Counted from the first letter of the stretch, positions 18,335 to 28,170 are shown. The stretch: DNA of 64,000 nucleotides from Aureliella helgolandensis (GCF_007752135.1 NZ_CP036298.1:7122501-7186500), one strand, 5' to 3'. The notes: generated by a model from the sequence alone, not told the origin. Made by a program: numbers and translations.

Positions 18335-19453
18335 TTGACCCCCAAACGCAGGATCTCCTCCACCGTAAAACTGGCTCTCAAGTGCGTCGTGCTCAGTCTC
18401 GTCGCTTGGGGGATCTACCACAGCGTGCGCAATTCCACCCATCAACTCCAAACGCAGCGTACGGAATTGCGTCAACAGGCTAACCAACTCCGCGAACAGG
18501 CTGAGGTCCAACAATCCACACTGTCGCCAGCCCAACAACAGGCGTTGCTACAGCAAGCAGAGGTTTTGGAAACGAATGCCGACAACTTTTGGAAGGCCAG
18601 TCCAGGAGGGCTTGTGCTGGCAGGAGTGCTGTACGCGCTAGGCATGCTGCCAGCCAGCCTTTACTGGCGACAATGCCTCCTAGCCCTAGGTCAGACCCCC
18701 GACTTGCTGACAACGATTTGGGCATACTTTTATGGCAACCTGGGCAAGTATTTTCCGGGCAAAGCCATGGTCTTGGTATTGCGAGTCTCCGCACTGGAGA
18801 AGTCGGGTGTCCAGAAAATTGCGACCAGCATCACCATTTTCATGGAAACGTTGACCATGATGGCGGTCGGCGGAGCCATTGCTGCAATCTGCCTCATCCT
18901 GCTCGATGTCGAGCTTTGGCTAACGCTGCTCGCTGTCGGCCTGTTGCTCGTCACCTTTGTCCCCACCTATCCTCCAGTCTTGCGGCGGCTCATCCCTAAA
19001 TTGCAGAAGAACGTCGCACCCCAGCTGGTCGCACAATGGGTTGCACGGGCCGGTTGGCGTCTGACCATCCGCGGATGGCTGGCCCTAACGCTCACCTGGT
19101 TACTGTTCGGGGCCAGTCTTTTGAGCGTCCTGCTGAGTTTACCAAGCACTGAAATTGCCTCTTCCAGTTGGTTCCAGCTCTTCCTCAGTTCCCTGGGCGC
19201 CTGTGCCCTGGCGGTCGTAGTCGGTTTTGTATCGCTCATTCCCGGCGGGGCAGGGGTCCGCGAGGTTGTACTCTCGACGGTCCTGGCCCCTGTGGTTGGT
19301 CCAACAGCCGCGTTGTGCGGAGCCCTGTGGATGCGGATCGTCTGGCTCACTACCGAACTATCCACCGTCGGTGGGCTCGCCGCCATTCGTCTTTTGCCAA
19401 GCTCAACACCACTTCTGCCAAGCTCAACACCACCGGGCAGCCCCTCTGATTGA
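18335..19453 (+). CDS. UPF0104/YbhN-type lysylphosphatidylglycerol synthase-like membrane protein
   Basis: This 372-residue polytopic membrane protein belongs to the LPG_synthase_TM/UPF0104 superfamily, with helices throughout residues 90-360. The conserved signature YFYGNLGKYFPGKAMVLVLR (about 130-149) and the late block SLIPGGAGVREVVLSTVLAP are typical. An unusual Gln/Glu-rich helical segment (about residues 27-78) follows the first helix and is probably a short periplasmic coiled coil. The start is TTG at 18335, since no ATG lies in frame before the conserved region. It sits 85 bp upstream of a polyprenyl-phosphate glycosyltransferase. Relatives are proposed lipid or polyprenol-linked-sugar translocases, so a role in envelope lipid-sugar export is plausible. 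Confidence 0.82.
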   Translation: MTPKRRISSTVKLALKCVVLSLVAWGIYHSVRNSTHQLQTQRTELRQQANQLREQAEVQQSTLSPAQQQALLQQAEVLETNADNFWKASPGGLVLAGVLYALGMLPASLYWRQCLLALGQTPDLLTTIWAYFYGNLGKYFPGKAMVLVLRVSALEKSGVQKIATSITIFMETLTMMAVGGAIAAICLILLDVELWLTLLAVGLLLVTFVPTYPPVLRRLIPKLQKNVAPQLVAQWVARAGWRLTIRGWLALTLTWLLFGASLLSVLLSLPSTEIASSSWFQLFLSSLGACALAVVVGFVSLIPGGAGVREVVLSTVLAPVVGPTAALCGALWMRIVWLTTELSTVGGLAAIRLLPSSTPLLPSSTPPGSPSD

Positions 19454-19538
19454 ATCCTTTGGAATCGCCTTCGGTCCCTGCAACACCAAGCGTTCCCTCC
19501 CCAAACTCGACATTTCCTAATTCCGATTGATTGATGCG

Positions 19539-20546
19539 ATGAACTCAGATTCCCCAACTGCCAAAGTATCCATCGTGGTACCGGTCTACAACGAGCAAGA
19601 CAGTCTGGCTGAACTTGTTAAACGCATCGCCGATGTTGCGCGGACGCATCCCCTGAATTATGAAATTCTGATGGTCGATGATGGCTCCCAAGATGATTCT
19701 TGGAAAACGATTGAGAAACTAGCTCAGGAACACGCGGAAGTCCGAGGGCTTAAGCTACGTCGCAACTTTGGCAAAGCGGCCGCCTTAGCCGCTGGTTTCG
19801 AAAACTCAACCAGCGATTTGATTATCACCATGGATGCCGACCTGCAAGATGACCCTCAAGAGATCCCCAATCTGCTCGCCAAATTAGATGAAGGGTTTGA
19901 CGTCGTCTCAGGCTGGAAAAAAGTCCGGCATGATCCCTGGCACAAGGTTTTCCCAAGCCGGCTGTTCAACGGCTTGATCAGCTGGCTGACTCAGGTCCAT
20001 TTGCATGATCATAATTGTGGACTGAAAGCCTACCGACGCGGGGTCATGGACGAAGTCTATCTTTACGGAGAGATGCACCGCTTCGTTCCAGTTTTGGCCG
20101 CAGCGCGAGGTTTTCGCGTGTCGGAGATTGTGGTCCAACACCATGCTCGTGAACATGGGCAATCGAAATATGGCTTTGAACGCTTCATCAAAGGCTTTCT
20201 TGATCTGCTAACCGTCTACTTTTTAACCGGTTATGGAAATCGTCCTCAGCATATGCTTGGAACCGCTGGCCTCTTCTCATTCTTGGGAGGAGCCACGGGA
20301 CTCGTCTTGCTGACGCTATTATGGATCGTGACTCGCGTCACCCCGCTCGAAGAGATTCACTTGCATAGCAAGGCCATCTTTTACTACTGCATCGTGGCAC
20401 TCTTGCTCGGGGTGCAGCTAATTTCCATCGGATTCCTTGCTGAATTATTTACTGCACAAAACCGCCCCACCCATCGTCCCTACAGTCTGGCTAAGGACAC
20501 GCGAGATTCCCAATCATCGGATTCCGAAGAAGGACTAGCAGAGTGA
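19539..20546 (+). CDS. Family 2 glycosyltransferase, DPM1/GtrB-like with two C-terminal membrane helices
   Basis: 335 residues from the ATG at 19539 (a TTG four codons earlier is possible). The GT-A domain shows KVSIVVPVYNEQDSLAELV, MVDDGSQDDSW, RRNFGKAAALAAGFENS and the metal/sugar motif MDADLQDDPQEIPNLL. Further on are HDHNCGLKAYRRGV and HHAREHGQSKYGFERF, all typical of enzymes that load a sugar onto undecaprenyl- or dolichyl-phosphate. Two C-terminal helices follow (LFSFLGGATGLVLLTLLWIV, FYYCIVALLLGVQLISIGFL). The next gene starts within its stop codon (4-base overlap). The product is therefore expected to be a polyprenyl-phosphate sugar used by the membrane protein encoded downstream. Confidence 0.92.
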   Translation: MNSDSPTAKVSIVVPVYNEQDSLAELVKRIADVARTHPLNYEILMVDDGSQDDSWKTIEKLAQEHAEVRGLKLRRNFGKAAALAAGFENSTSDLIITMDADLQDDPQEIPNLLAKLDEGFDVVSGWKKVRHDPWHKVFPSRLFNGLISWLTQVHLHDHNCGLKAYRRGVMDEVYLYGEMHRFVPVLAAARGFRVSEIVVQHHAREHGQSKYGFERFIKGFLDLLTVYFLTGYGNRPQHMLGTAGLFSFLGGATGLVLLTLLWIVTRVTPLEEIHLHSKAIFYYCIVALLLGVQLISIGFLAELFTAQNRPTHRPYSLAKDTRDSQSSDSEEGLAE

Positions 20547-22219
20547 CGATGACATCGGACAAAGCATCGCCCAACAACCTAGCATCGCCCAACAAGCGGT
20601 CTCTCCGCCCCCCAGCCCCCCAATCGGACTCAGCCACCACGCGTTGGCTACTGATCATGATCCTGGCACTGGTGGGGGCGATGCAGTTGAGCCGCATCGT
20701 GCAAGTTCAATCGAGCACTGGCGATTCTCCGCTACTGAGTGCGAATGATCGAAGCAGATGGTGCACGATCGCTGCGTTGGCGGTGAATGGCTCGTATGAA
20801 ATTGATGACATTCTGGAGATTCGCGATCCGCAAACGCGGCGCCGGAATTGGTACACCATCGACCTCGTCCAACATCGTGGGGCAGACGGCAGGCAACATT
20901 TCTATAGCAGCAAACCTCCGTTGCTTCCAACCCTCTACAGCGGAATTTACTGGGGACTTCGCTCGCTGACCGGCGCTACATTGATGGGTGAGCCGTTCGT
21001 CGTCGTCCGCACAATGCTGGCCCTGGTGAACCTTCTTCCGCTCATGCTTTTCTGGTGGCTCTGGTTACGTTGGCTAGAAAACGAGCAATTGGGGGTCTGG
21101 ACGACGCTTACCCTAGCGTGTTTTTTGGTCTTCGGCACCTATCTCACGACCTTCGTCAACACCCTCAACAACCATCTACCTGCCGCGATAGCAGTGGGAA
21201 TTTCTCTGTGGTGTCTCCATAAAATCGCGATCCAAGGAGAGCGGCGGTGGCTGTGGTTCTGTCTGTGCGGATTGACGACCAGCTTTGGTGCGGCGAATGA
21301 ATTGCCCGCCCTCAGTTGGGTGGCTGCCGCTGGTGCCATGTTGCTGTTCGTCGACTGGCGGAAAACCTTACTCGGCTACGCTCCAGCTCTACTGCCAGTT
21401 GCGATCGCCTTTTTTGCGACCAACTTTGCAGCCCATGGAGAACTTGTCCCCGCCTATGGCCATCGGTCATTGGGACCAAGAATTGGCACACTCGCCATCG
21501 AAGCCTCTCCCAATCTGCTCGAATTGGAACTATCGCAAGTGCGGCAAGAACTGTCGACCCTGGAACTCCCTTGCTCGTCCAGTGCCGTCCTGCGCAAGGC
21601 ACGGCGCCCCGAAGTCTTCGAATTGTGGGATCCACTCACACAGGTACGGCTGGGCCTGAAGCGGGACGAAGCAGGGAGCGCGATCGGCGTCTATGAATGG
21701 GACGACTGGTACGACTACCCAGGCAGCTACTGGACAAACGATCGCAAACAAGGAGTCGATCGTGGAGAGCCCAATCAAGCCAAATACGTTTTCCACAGCC
21801 TACTGGGACACCACGGTATCTTCAGTCTAACTCCCTTCTGGCTGCTGGCCGTGGGAGGTTTCCTTGCAATCTGCCGAATACGACCGGAAGTTGGTTTCTT
21901 CAAGAACTACCAGTTGCTACTGGCTGGCGCCATTGTCGCCACAAGCTTAGTCTCCATCGGATTCTATTTGACACGCCCTCTCGAGGACCGCAATTACGGT
22001 GGAGTCAGCAGTGGCTTTCGTTGGGCTTTCTGGCTCATCCCGCTCTGGTTTTGGCTGGCGGTCGCGCAATTGCGGACGATTTCCACCCCCTCCAAACGCA
22101 TGTTAGTAATCGGCTTGTTAGCGATCAGCGTATTTTCAGCCTCGTTCGCCTGGAGAAATCCCTGGACAAGTCCCTGGATCATGCAGCTAGGGCAGTACTG
22201 CGGTTGGTGGAGCTATTAG
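20543..22219 (+). CDS. Polytopic membrane protein, probable GT-C type glycosyltransferase
   Basis: A 558-residue protein starting at GTG 20543 or ATG 20549, overlapping the glycosyltransferase gene. An N-terminal helix (WLLIMILALVGAMQL) is followed by an extended loop with acidic residues (YEIDDILEIRDPQTRR). About ten hydrophobic helices follow (MLALVNLLPLMLFWWLWL, TLTLACFLVFGTYLTTFV, LLGYAPALLPVAIAFFATNF, and others). I do not recognise a named family. The layout of an acidic first loop plus many helices, and coupling to a DPM-like enzyme, fit GT-C transferases that use polyprenyl-phosphate sugars. That function is inferred from context. Confidence 0.6.
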   Translation: MTMTSDKASPNNLASPNKRSLRPPAPQSDSATTRWLLIMILALVGAMQLSRIVQVQSSTGDSPLLSANDRSRWCTIAALAVNGSYEIDDILEIRDPQTRRRNWYTIDLVQHRGADGRQHFYSSKPPLLPTLYSGIYWGLRSLTGATLMGEPFVVVRTMLALVNLLPLMLFWWLWLRWLENEQLGVWTTLTLACFLVFGTYLTTFVNTLNNHLPAAIAVGISLWCLHKIAIQGERRWLWFCLCGLTTSFGAANELPALSWVAAAGAMLLFVDWRKTLLGYAPALLPVAIAFFATNFAAHGELVPAYGHRSLGPRIGTLAIEASPNLLELELSQVRQELSTLELPCSSSAVLRKARRPEVFELWDPLTQVRLGLKRDEAGSAIGVYEWDDWYDYPGSYWTNDRKQGVDRGEPNQAKYVFHSLLGHHGIFSLTPFWLLAVGGFLAICRIRPEVGFFKNYQLLLAGAIVATSLVSIGFYLTRPLEDRNYGGVSSGFRWAFWLIPLWFWLAVAQLRTISTPSKRMLVIGLLAISVFSASFAWRNPWTSPWIMQLGQYCGWWSY

Positions 22220-22282
22220 TCCGCTGTATTGGCGCTAGCGAGCATCGACCGACAGCCAACCAGGACGCCTGCGACGGATGAG

Positions 22283-25200
22283 CTACATGCGAACTAGATT
22301 CAAGCCATGCCCGAGCGAATCGTCGGGCTTCAACTGATGGTACATCAAGGTCTTGCCGTCTTGGGAAAGCTGAAGTGCATTGACTTGACCGGCTTGCTGC
22401 CCATCGCTAAGTTCCGCGATCAATTTCAATTCTGCTGCATTCCAAAGTAGCAGCCGGCCATTTGAATCTCCAGTAAAGAGATATTTCCCGTCGGCGGAGA
22501 GAGTGAGTGCGGTGACCGAAGCATGTTCGGAGCCCTCTCCAACAGTATGGAACGAAGAGCGCGACATCAGCGGACTCTCCAAGACACAATTGCCCTGGCG
22601 ATCGAAGGTTCGCACGCGTCCATCGCGGTACCCCACCCAACACAGCTCTCGGGAGTGGTCCCAGTGTAGGGAGGTTGCGTTTTGAGGCCCACTCATCAGA
22701 ATCGACTCCGCAGAATCGTTCAGCTGGACTGAACGCAACTCTTCCGCTCGCCCCCCATAAATCAGAAGTTGTCCATCGGCGCTGAATTGCATCGATTCTG
22801 CTTCGCGTTCAAGCAACAAGGTATCGATCGGGAAAGGAGATTTCTCGGGCGCTGGTGAATTAGCGGCACGAGAATCGCCAGGCCATGCCGACAGATCCCA
22901 AGATTGGATCACGTCGATCGCATTGGCTACCAACATTCTTCGCGAATCGCCACTGAATAGAATCCCCACGGGATTGGGTCTCCGTTCAATCTCTCCCTGA
23001 GCCATCTGCTCAAAGCACAATTCCTGTCGTTCTCTATCGAGCAAAGCGGTCTTTCCATTCTCCCATGCGACTCCCAGCCACTTGCCGTTGGGTGCAACGC
23101 TTAGATAGACCAAGGGGCTCCCCTGAGCAGGCAAGACCTCCGTGGTCTCCGAGGTATCCACATCGACGCGCATCAGGCGTCCGTCGTGAGCACCTAGATA
23201 GACATGGTCACCGTCTGGTGTTAGGGCAGCGCACTGGGTTGGCAGATCAGATGCTGCGGCGAGACGAGTTCTGGCCACCGGAATTCGATTGATCACACAG
23301 CTTCCCATTTTGGCACCGCTGACAATCTCATCCTCGCTCAACATAGCAATGGAAGTCACAGAAGCATGGTGCAAAACAACATCGTAGAACGGCTCAAGCT
23401 CCACGGGTTTTCGGTTTCGACCCTTGCGTTGGATGGGAAGATTCCAGACTGCGATTGCGCCATTGGCTTGCCCGACCGCCAGGCGTTCTCCCGAGGGAGA
23501 AAAGTCCAAGAAATTCTTTCCAGCTGCAAGACCAGTGAGGATGAATCGCAACTTGGGGGCGGACCGAAGGCCCTTGTCAAAATGGTAAACCTCCACATTG
23601 TCCGTAGCTTCCACATCACAAGCTAGCCAGCGTTCATCGGGCGACAACGCCCATCTCGCGGGCCGATTGGGCATCTCCCACACCCGCAGCTCTTCGCCAG
23701 ACTCCGGGTGACAAATCGACATGGTCCCCTTCACACGGTTGACCAGCAAGCGTTTTCCGCCCGCCATAAAGCTCAACGATTCGTTGCGTCGCAACAAGCC
23801 TCCCGGCCCCGCCAGCTCCGTCCGGACAACCGTATTCTGGTCAGGCAGCAGTGAACGAATTTGAATGGGTTCGTAGCGCGTGCCGATGGCGAGTTGCGTA
23901 CCATCGGGGCTAAACGCCAAGGATTCCACCGTCGTATCAAAGCCCTCAAGCACCACCAAGGATTCGTCGACCGAGAAATCGTCGAGCCGTTCAATGCAAA
24001 CGGTATTGATGCTGTTCTCTCGTAGCGCATCCGGAGACCAGGCGCGACCTACGGCCAGCTTGGTCCCATCCGCCGAACAAGCCAAGGCATAAATGCTCGT
24101 ACCGGCTTCGTAGGTGATCTCGGCGACGGCTTCTCCCGTCAGGTAATTGTGGATCCAGACCTGCCCAGCCTCTCCAGCGCTGACTACCCAGGGCCGATTG
24201 GGAACACGCACCACCTCTTCAATTGAACGCTCCGACTGGTGCAAGTTCACCCAGTCTTGGGAAGCCAAACCGTGAAGAATTCTGTAATCGATTCCGAGTG
24301 GAATTGTGTCGCCCACGTAAGTGGCCAATGAGCGACAGATTGCTAGGGCATCGCAGGGACAATTGCGTGCTAAGGCTTTGAAACCACGCGGTATTTCCAT
24401 CTGATAGACGGCATTCACCGCTTGCAACTGATGCTTTTCGGATTCGATCAGTAATTCGTTGGCTTTCCGTTCATTCCGCCGGGCATCCCACTCACGATCT
24501 TGAGCCTTACCAAAGGCCTGCTGGAGTTTGTGGCTATTGACCTCGAGTTGCCGGTTGAGCCCAGCTAAGGCCAGTGCGGTAACAAACGAGAGTACAAAAA
24601 TGAGCAGGACCAACCCCGCTTGAATCGGAGCGCGACGAATCCCATGGAAGCAACGTTCGCTGAACGCCTGGGGTCTGGCTGCCACGGGGCGATCCTGTTG
24701 CCAGTTCTCCAGATCGGCGGCCAACAACTGTGCCGATTCATAGCGTTGTTCCGGATCTTTTTGTAGACATTTCAGGCAGACAGCGTTGAGGTCGCGCGAT
24801 ACTTGTGGAAGCAAGCTGCGAGGTGCAACAATTCCGTCACTGCAAGTACTGCGGATAATCCCCAGTGCATTGAGCCCTTCGTGCGGCAGACGGCCAACCA
24901 ACATGCGATAGAGCAAGACCCCCAGCGTGTAAATATCCGCGGCCGCTCCATGATTCTCCGGCCCCAACATAATCTGTTCTGGCGCCATGTAATCAAGCGT
25001 CCCGAGCAGTCCGTCGTGTTTTTCATCGACTGGAGTTCGCAGGTCGCGAACCAATCCAAAATCGGTCAATCGGGGAACCAGCTCCAGACTCGAAACTCGA
25101 CGCTCCACCGGAACCAATAAGATATTCTCAGGCTTCACATCCCGATGCACCAGTCCTCGCGAATGCGCGTGTGCAATTGCGGCGGCCAGCTGCTGCACGA

Positions 25201-25735
25201 TCTCAACGGCTACCTGGGGAGCACAGGGACCAGGATGCTCTTCCAGCCAATCTGCGAGTGTTACCCCTTCACAATATTCCGAAACCAAGCAGAACTGATC
25301 GGCGTCTTCGACCACCTCATAGAGCGGTACGATATTGGGGTGACTAAGCCGAGCGACCGCTTGGGCTTCACGAATCTGAAAAGACACCTTTTCAAGATCC
25401 GCAATCGTCTTTCGCTTGACCACTTTGAGCGCAACGTTACGACACAAAACTTCATCAAACGCACAATAGACGATTGCGAATCCTCCCTGTCCGGCAATCG
25501 ACTCCACGCGAAAGCGGCCGATGCGGCAGGGGAGGGGAGGGGAGGGCTGCCGCGGCCCTGGAATACAATGCGATGCATCGCGACGCGAGCCGACGTCGTC
25601 AGCCGTTGGCTGCTCCGCTGCTTTCTCAAGCTGCTCTTCCACCTTCACCTTTTGCCCAGAACGCTTGCGATTTCGCTTGCCAAACGAATCGATCGCAGCC
25701 ACAGCCAAGGCGTTCAAGGGATCTGGTTTATTCAT
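22283..25735 (-). CDS. Membrane-anchored Ser/Thr protein kinase with WD40-like repeats
   Basis: About 1150 residues from the ATG at 25735 (the open frame continues 21 codons further to a TTG). A Hanks-type kinase domain comes first: GQGGFAIVYCAFDE (P-loop), VALKVVK (Lys), LVHRDVKPENILL (catalytic loop), LTDFGLVRD (DFG) and GTLDYMAPEQ (APE-like), so all key residues are present. One membrane helix follows (AGLVLLIFVLSFVTALALAG), then a short coiled coil and a long C-terminal region of beta-propeller repeats (LAFSPDGTQLAIGTRY, LDFSPSGERLAVGQANG, LTLSADGKYLFTGDSNGRLLLWN). This architecture is common in planctomycetes. Ligand and substrates are unknown. It converges on the preceding plus-strand gene with a 63 bp gap. 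Confidence 0.92.
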   Translation of the reverse strand: MNKPDPLNALAVAAIDSFGKRNRKRSGQKVKVEEQLEKAAEQPTADDVGSRRDASHCIPGPRQPSPPLPCRIGRFRVESIAGQGGFAIVYCAFDEVLCRNVALKVVKRKTIADLEKVSFQIREAQAVARLSHPNIVPLYEVVEDADQFCLVSEYCEGVTLADWLEEHPGPCAPQVAVEIVQQLAAAIAHAHSRGLVHRDVKPENILLVPVERRVSSLELVPRLTDFGLVRDLRTPVDEKHDGLLGTLDYMAPEQIMLGPENHGAAADIYTLGVLLYRMLVGRLPHEGLNALGIIRSTCSDGIVAPRSLLPQVSRDLNAVCLKCLQKDPEQRYESAQLLAADLENWQQDRPVAARPQAFSERCFHGIRRAPIQAGLVLLIFVLSFVTALALAGLNRQLEVNSHKLQQAFGKAQDREWDARRNERKANELLIESEKHQLQAVNAVYQMEIPRGFKALARNCPCDALAICRSLATYVGDTIPLGIDYRILHGLASQDWVNLHQSERSIEEVVRVPNRPWVVSAGEAGQVWIHNYLTGEAVAEITYEAGTSIYALACSADGTKLAVGRAWSPDALRENSINTVCIERLDDFSVDESLVVLEGFDTTVESLAFSPDGTQLAIGTRYEPIQIRSLLPDQNTVVRTELAGPGGLLRRNESLSFMAGGKRLLVNRVKGTMSICHPESGEELRVWEMPNRPARWALSPDERWLACDVEATDNVEVYHFDKGLRSAPKLRFILTGLAAGKNFLDFSPSGERLAVGQANGAIAVWNLPIQRKGRNRKPVELEPFYDVVLHHASVTSIAMLSEDEIVSGAKMGSCVINRIPVARTRLAAASDLPTQCAALTPDGDHVYLGAHDGRLMRVDVDTSETTEVLPAQGSPLVYLSVAPNGKWLGVAWENGKTALLDRERQELCFEQMAQGEIERRPNPVGILFSGDSRRMLVANAIDVIQSWDLSAWPGDSRAANSPAPEKSPFPIDTLLLEREAESMQFSADGQLLIYGGRAEELRSVQLNDSAESILMSGPQNATSLHWDHSRELCWVGYRDGRVRTFDRQGNCVLESPLMSRSSFHTVGEGSEHASVTALTLSADGKYLFTGDSNGRLLLWNAAELKLIAELSDGQQAGQVNALQLSQDGKTLMYHQLKPDDSLGHGLNLVRM

Positions 25736-26089
25736 AACAAAACTAGCTGCGATCGAGGGACAAGCCATTGGCATCCAACCAACGGTAGACCACGGCAAGT
25801 AGGGGACTGGCAGATCCGTTCACACAGTTCTCAACGAGCTGACCGGTGCGACTTGGTGGCGCTAACGCACCTCCATGCAATGGCCAACCGATTTTGGTAG
25901 TCACTGCAGTATAGGCGATTGAACGGCAGTTTCAAGCAAATGCCCCGCGCCGCCCGGTGGGGTGGAAAACCGTCTTCACGGCCCTGGGGCTCCCCCCAAA
26001 GCAGTGCATACAACGCGGCCAAGTATGCTCGGTCTTTCCACAGCCACCCGTGCAACGGATCGCACGGGTTGTTTCGCTGCATGAGCCGA
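25736..26089. other. Intergenic spacer upstream of the WD40 kinase (354 bp)
   Basis: This stretch separates the kinase start from the end of the next minus-strand gene. It should contain the kinase promoter. The small open frames crossing it have no recognisable family. No hairpin with a T-tract or other defined element was identified. Confidence 0.35.
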
Positions 26090-27004
26090 CTACTTTGCGC
26101 GTTCCACAGCCGCCCTCGCTGCGGTCCGTTTGGTGGCTGGCAGCAATTCTTCCGTGAACTTCCCATCGTAGCTCAACGACGTCTCGGCTCCGCGAAATCC
26201 GAGCACTTCGTCCTTCCAGACCAGGGATTTACTCAACATGCGTCCCTGATCGAGATCAAATTTGATCTCCCCCCGACTGAGTTGTTGAATCAACTGAGCT
26301 TCGACGGCCGCATCATTCACGGGAGTCAGTGGTTGGGTGACAATGGAAATCGTGGCCACCCCCGCAGAAACCTTTTCTAGAGTATAGAGTTCGCGCACCT
26401 TGATGGTCTTGAAAGCACCACTCTCTAACTTGACCCGCAGTTCTCGGGGAACGCTCCATTGGCCCGCAATCCCAATCTCTTCTTCCGGGAGGGGAATCGT
26501 CAATTCACCAATTCCCAACTGTGGCGCTTGCAGCTCTTTATCGCGTTTGACAATCTGCCCACGCGCATTGATGGTGATCAGTGCCAAGGGCTTGGCGATC
26601 GTCTCTGCCACATGCTTGAAAATGTCGGGGACTTGAGCATCGGATTGGCTGTCATAGCTCAGCTCCTCACCTTCGCCCACCGTTTGGGCCATGCTGACCG
26701 AATTGATGCGATACTCAAACGTCATGTCGCCATTGGCTGCCAGATCGGTCACCTCCCACACTTTTTCAGTGGTTGTTCTCGAAGTGCTCTCCTCCTCCAG
26801 ATCGGACATGACCGTTCTGGTTTCAGCGAAGTGCACCACTTTGGACACCAAGGTTTCGCCCGGCTTGAGCTTGTAGCGGATCAGGTGACTCTGGTTCGCT
26901 TGGCCATGCAGGGGCGTAGCAGGAAGCCCACCCAGACCGCACACGGTCGAGAGAAGTAAGAGCTTGAACCCCACGAGCTTAAAACAACGGGTGATGCACA
27001 ACAT
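26090..27004 (-). CDS. Exported protein of unknown function
   Basis: A 304-residue protein with a signal-peptide-like start (GFKLLLLSTVCGLGGLPATP, cleavage plausible after LHGQA). The mature part is mostly beta-strand-like and begins LIRYKLKPGETLVSKVVHFAETR, followed by WEVTDLAANGDMTFEYRINS and later MLSKSLVWKDEVLGFRG. It resembles a group of planctomycete periplasmic proteins of unknown role that begin with 'Y.L..G..L...V' strands. I cannot assign a function. A GGAG site lies about 9 bases upstream of the ATG, which supports expression. It ends upstream of the kinase gene and follows nadK by 31 bp on the same strand, so the two may be co-transcribed. Confidence 0.75.
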   Translation of the reverse strand: MLCITRCFKLVGFKLLLLSTVCGLGGLPATPLHGQANQSHLIRYKLKPGETLVSKVVHFAETRTVMSDLEEESTSRTTTEKVWEVTDLAANGDMTFEYRINSVSMAQTVGEGEELSYDSQSDAQVPDIFKHVAETIAKPLALITINARGQIVKRDKELQAPQLGIGELTIPLPEEEIGIAGQWSVPRELRVKLESGAFKTIKVRELYTLEKVSAGVATISIVTQPLTPVNDAAVEAQLIQQLSRGEIKFDLDQGRMLSKSLVWKDEVLGFRGAETSLSYDGKFTEELLPATKRTAARAAVERAK

Positions 27005-27035
27005 AGTTCTGGACTCCGTCCCAGGAATGAAATTG

Positions 27036-27941
27036 CTAGCGTTTATTTACGCGAGGGTTGCCCCCCCAGCCAAGTTTATCGCGAAGCGTCTTGTACTCGC
27101 CCTTACCTGGCACGCTGATCATTTGGAAGGAAACGGGTGCGCGCGTGATGCGGTAACAATCCCCTTCCCTCAATGGGCCCAGCACTCGACCGTCAAACAC
27201 CGCAGCCACCGACTCATGGCCTTGCCGAATCACCATCTCGAACTTTCGGTCCGCCCGATCGACGACTGGCCGCATGGTCAACGTATGGGGGCTAATGGGA
27301 CTGATCACCACCGCTTCCAAGCGGCGATGCAGGATCGGGCCTCCTGCAGACAAATTGTGTGCCGTAGACCCCACCGGTGTGCTAATAATCAGTCCATCGC
27401 AACTGTAAGTAGACGCCAATTCGTCATCCACGTAAAGATCGATCTGCAGCATTGAAAAGGGCGGCCCTCCCATGATCGACGCCTCATTGAGGGCCAATTG
27501 ATACCCCGACTCTGACACGCCCGACTCAGATGAGGCTCCCCATCCGCGCACAATGGTGCACTGCAGCATGGCGTGCTCGTCAATGGGATAGCATCCCATG
27601 CAGACCTCGGGCCAAATCGCTTCCAACTCATTTTCGCCAAGAGCAGCCAAAAAGCCGAGTCGTCCCAAATTCACCCCGATCACGGGGATCTGTTGCAGAC
27701 ACATCCGCCGGGCGGCAGAGAGGATCGAACCATCCCCCCCTAGGACGACCGCCAGATCGGCCTTCTCTTTCTGGAAATCAAACGACTCATCTTCGTCGAT
27801 GGCCACGATGTCTGCCGATTTGGCCAGAATTCTCTCAATACGCCCCAATTCCGTCCGCACACGTGCGCGATTTACCGACGCCAGCACGACAACGCGTGGC
27901 TTTGCGCCAGCGGCCGAATTCCATGGATATTGCGTTGTCAT
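27036..27941 (-). CDS. nadK: NAD kinase
   Basis: This 301-residue enzyme phosphorylates NAD to NADP using ATP or polyphosphate. The signature LGGDGSILSAARR carries the catalytic GGDG Asp. Next come GVNLGRLGFLA, the NEASIMGG block (NE/D motif) and the beta-domain motif DGLIISTPVGSTAHNLSAGG followed by PILHR. A His stands where most bacterial enzymes have Tyr in GSTAY. Length is normal. It lies upstream of the unknown exported protein on the same strand. A 229 bp gap with a short tandem repeat separates it from dxs. Confidence 0.95.
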   Translation of the reverse strand: MTTQYPWNSAAGAKPRVVVLASVNRARVRTELGRIERILAKSADIVAIDEDESFDFQKEKADLAVVLGGDGSILSAARRMCLQQIPVIGVNLGRLGFLAALGENELEAIWPEVCMGCYPIDEHAMLQCTIVRGWGASSESGVSESGYQLALNEASIMGGPPFSMLQIDLYVDDELASTYSCDGLIISTPVGSTAHNLSAGGPILHRRLEAVVISPISPHTLTMRPVVDRADRKFEMVIRQGHESVAAVFDGRVLGPLREGDCYRITRAPVSFQMISVPGKGEYKTLRDKLGWGGNPRVNKR

Positions 27942-28063
27942 GTATTCTCAGACTTCGAAGAGCTAGGCCAGTCAAGTCCTGAATTGTATCGCCTACCAAG
28001 TCTGCTAGGTGGCTGGGGATTTTGGGCAAGGCAGAATTCTCCCCCAGAGCTGCCTGCGCGACC

Positions 28064-28095
28064 ACACTCGGCCCGAAACACACTCGGCCCGAAAC
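28064..28095. repeat. Short tandem duplication, 16 bp x 2
   Basis: The unit ACACTCGGCCCGAAAC occurs twice in direct succession, and related fragments follow (CGCATTGGGGCGGAACACTC). It lies in the gap between the end of dxs and the start of nadK. No function is evident. It could be a binding site or a simple slippage duplication. Confidence 0.9.
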
Positions 28096-28170
28096 GCATT
28101 GGGGCGGAACACTCAGGCCGGTGAGTAGGCCCGCTGGTGCACGAGAAGCGGGGCATCGACGGGAAGCGTC

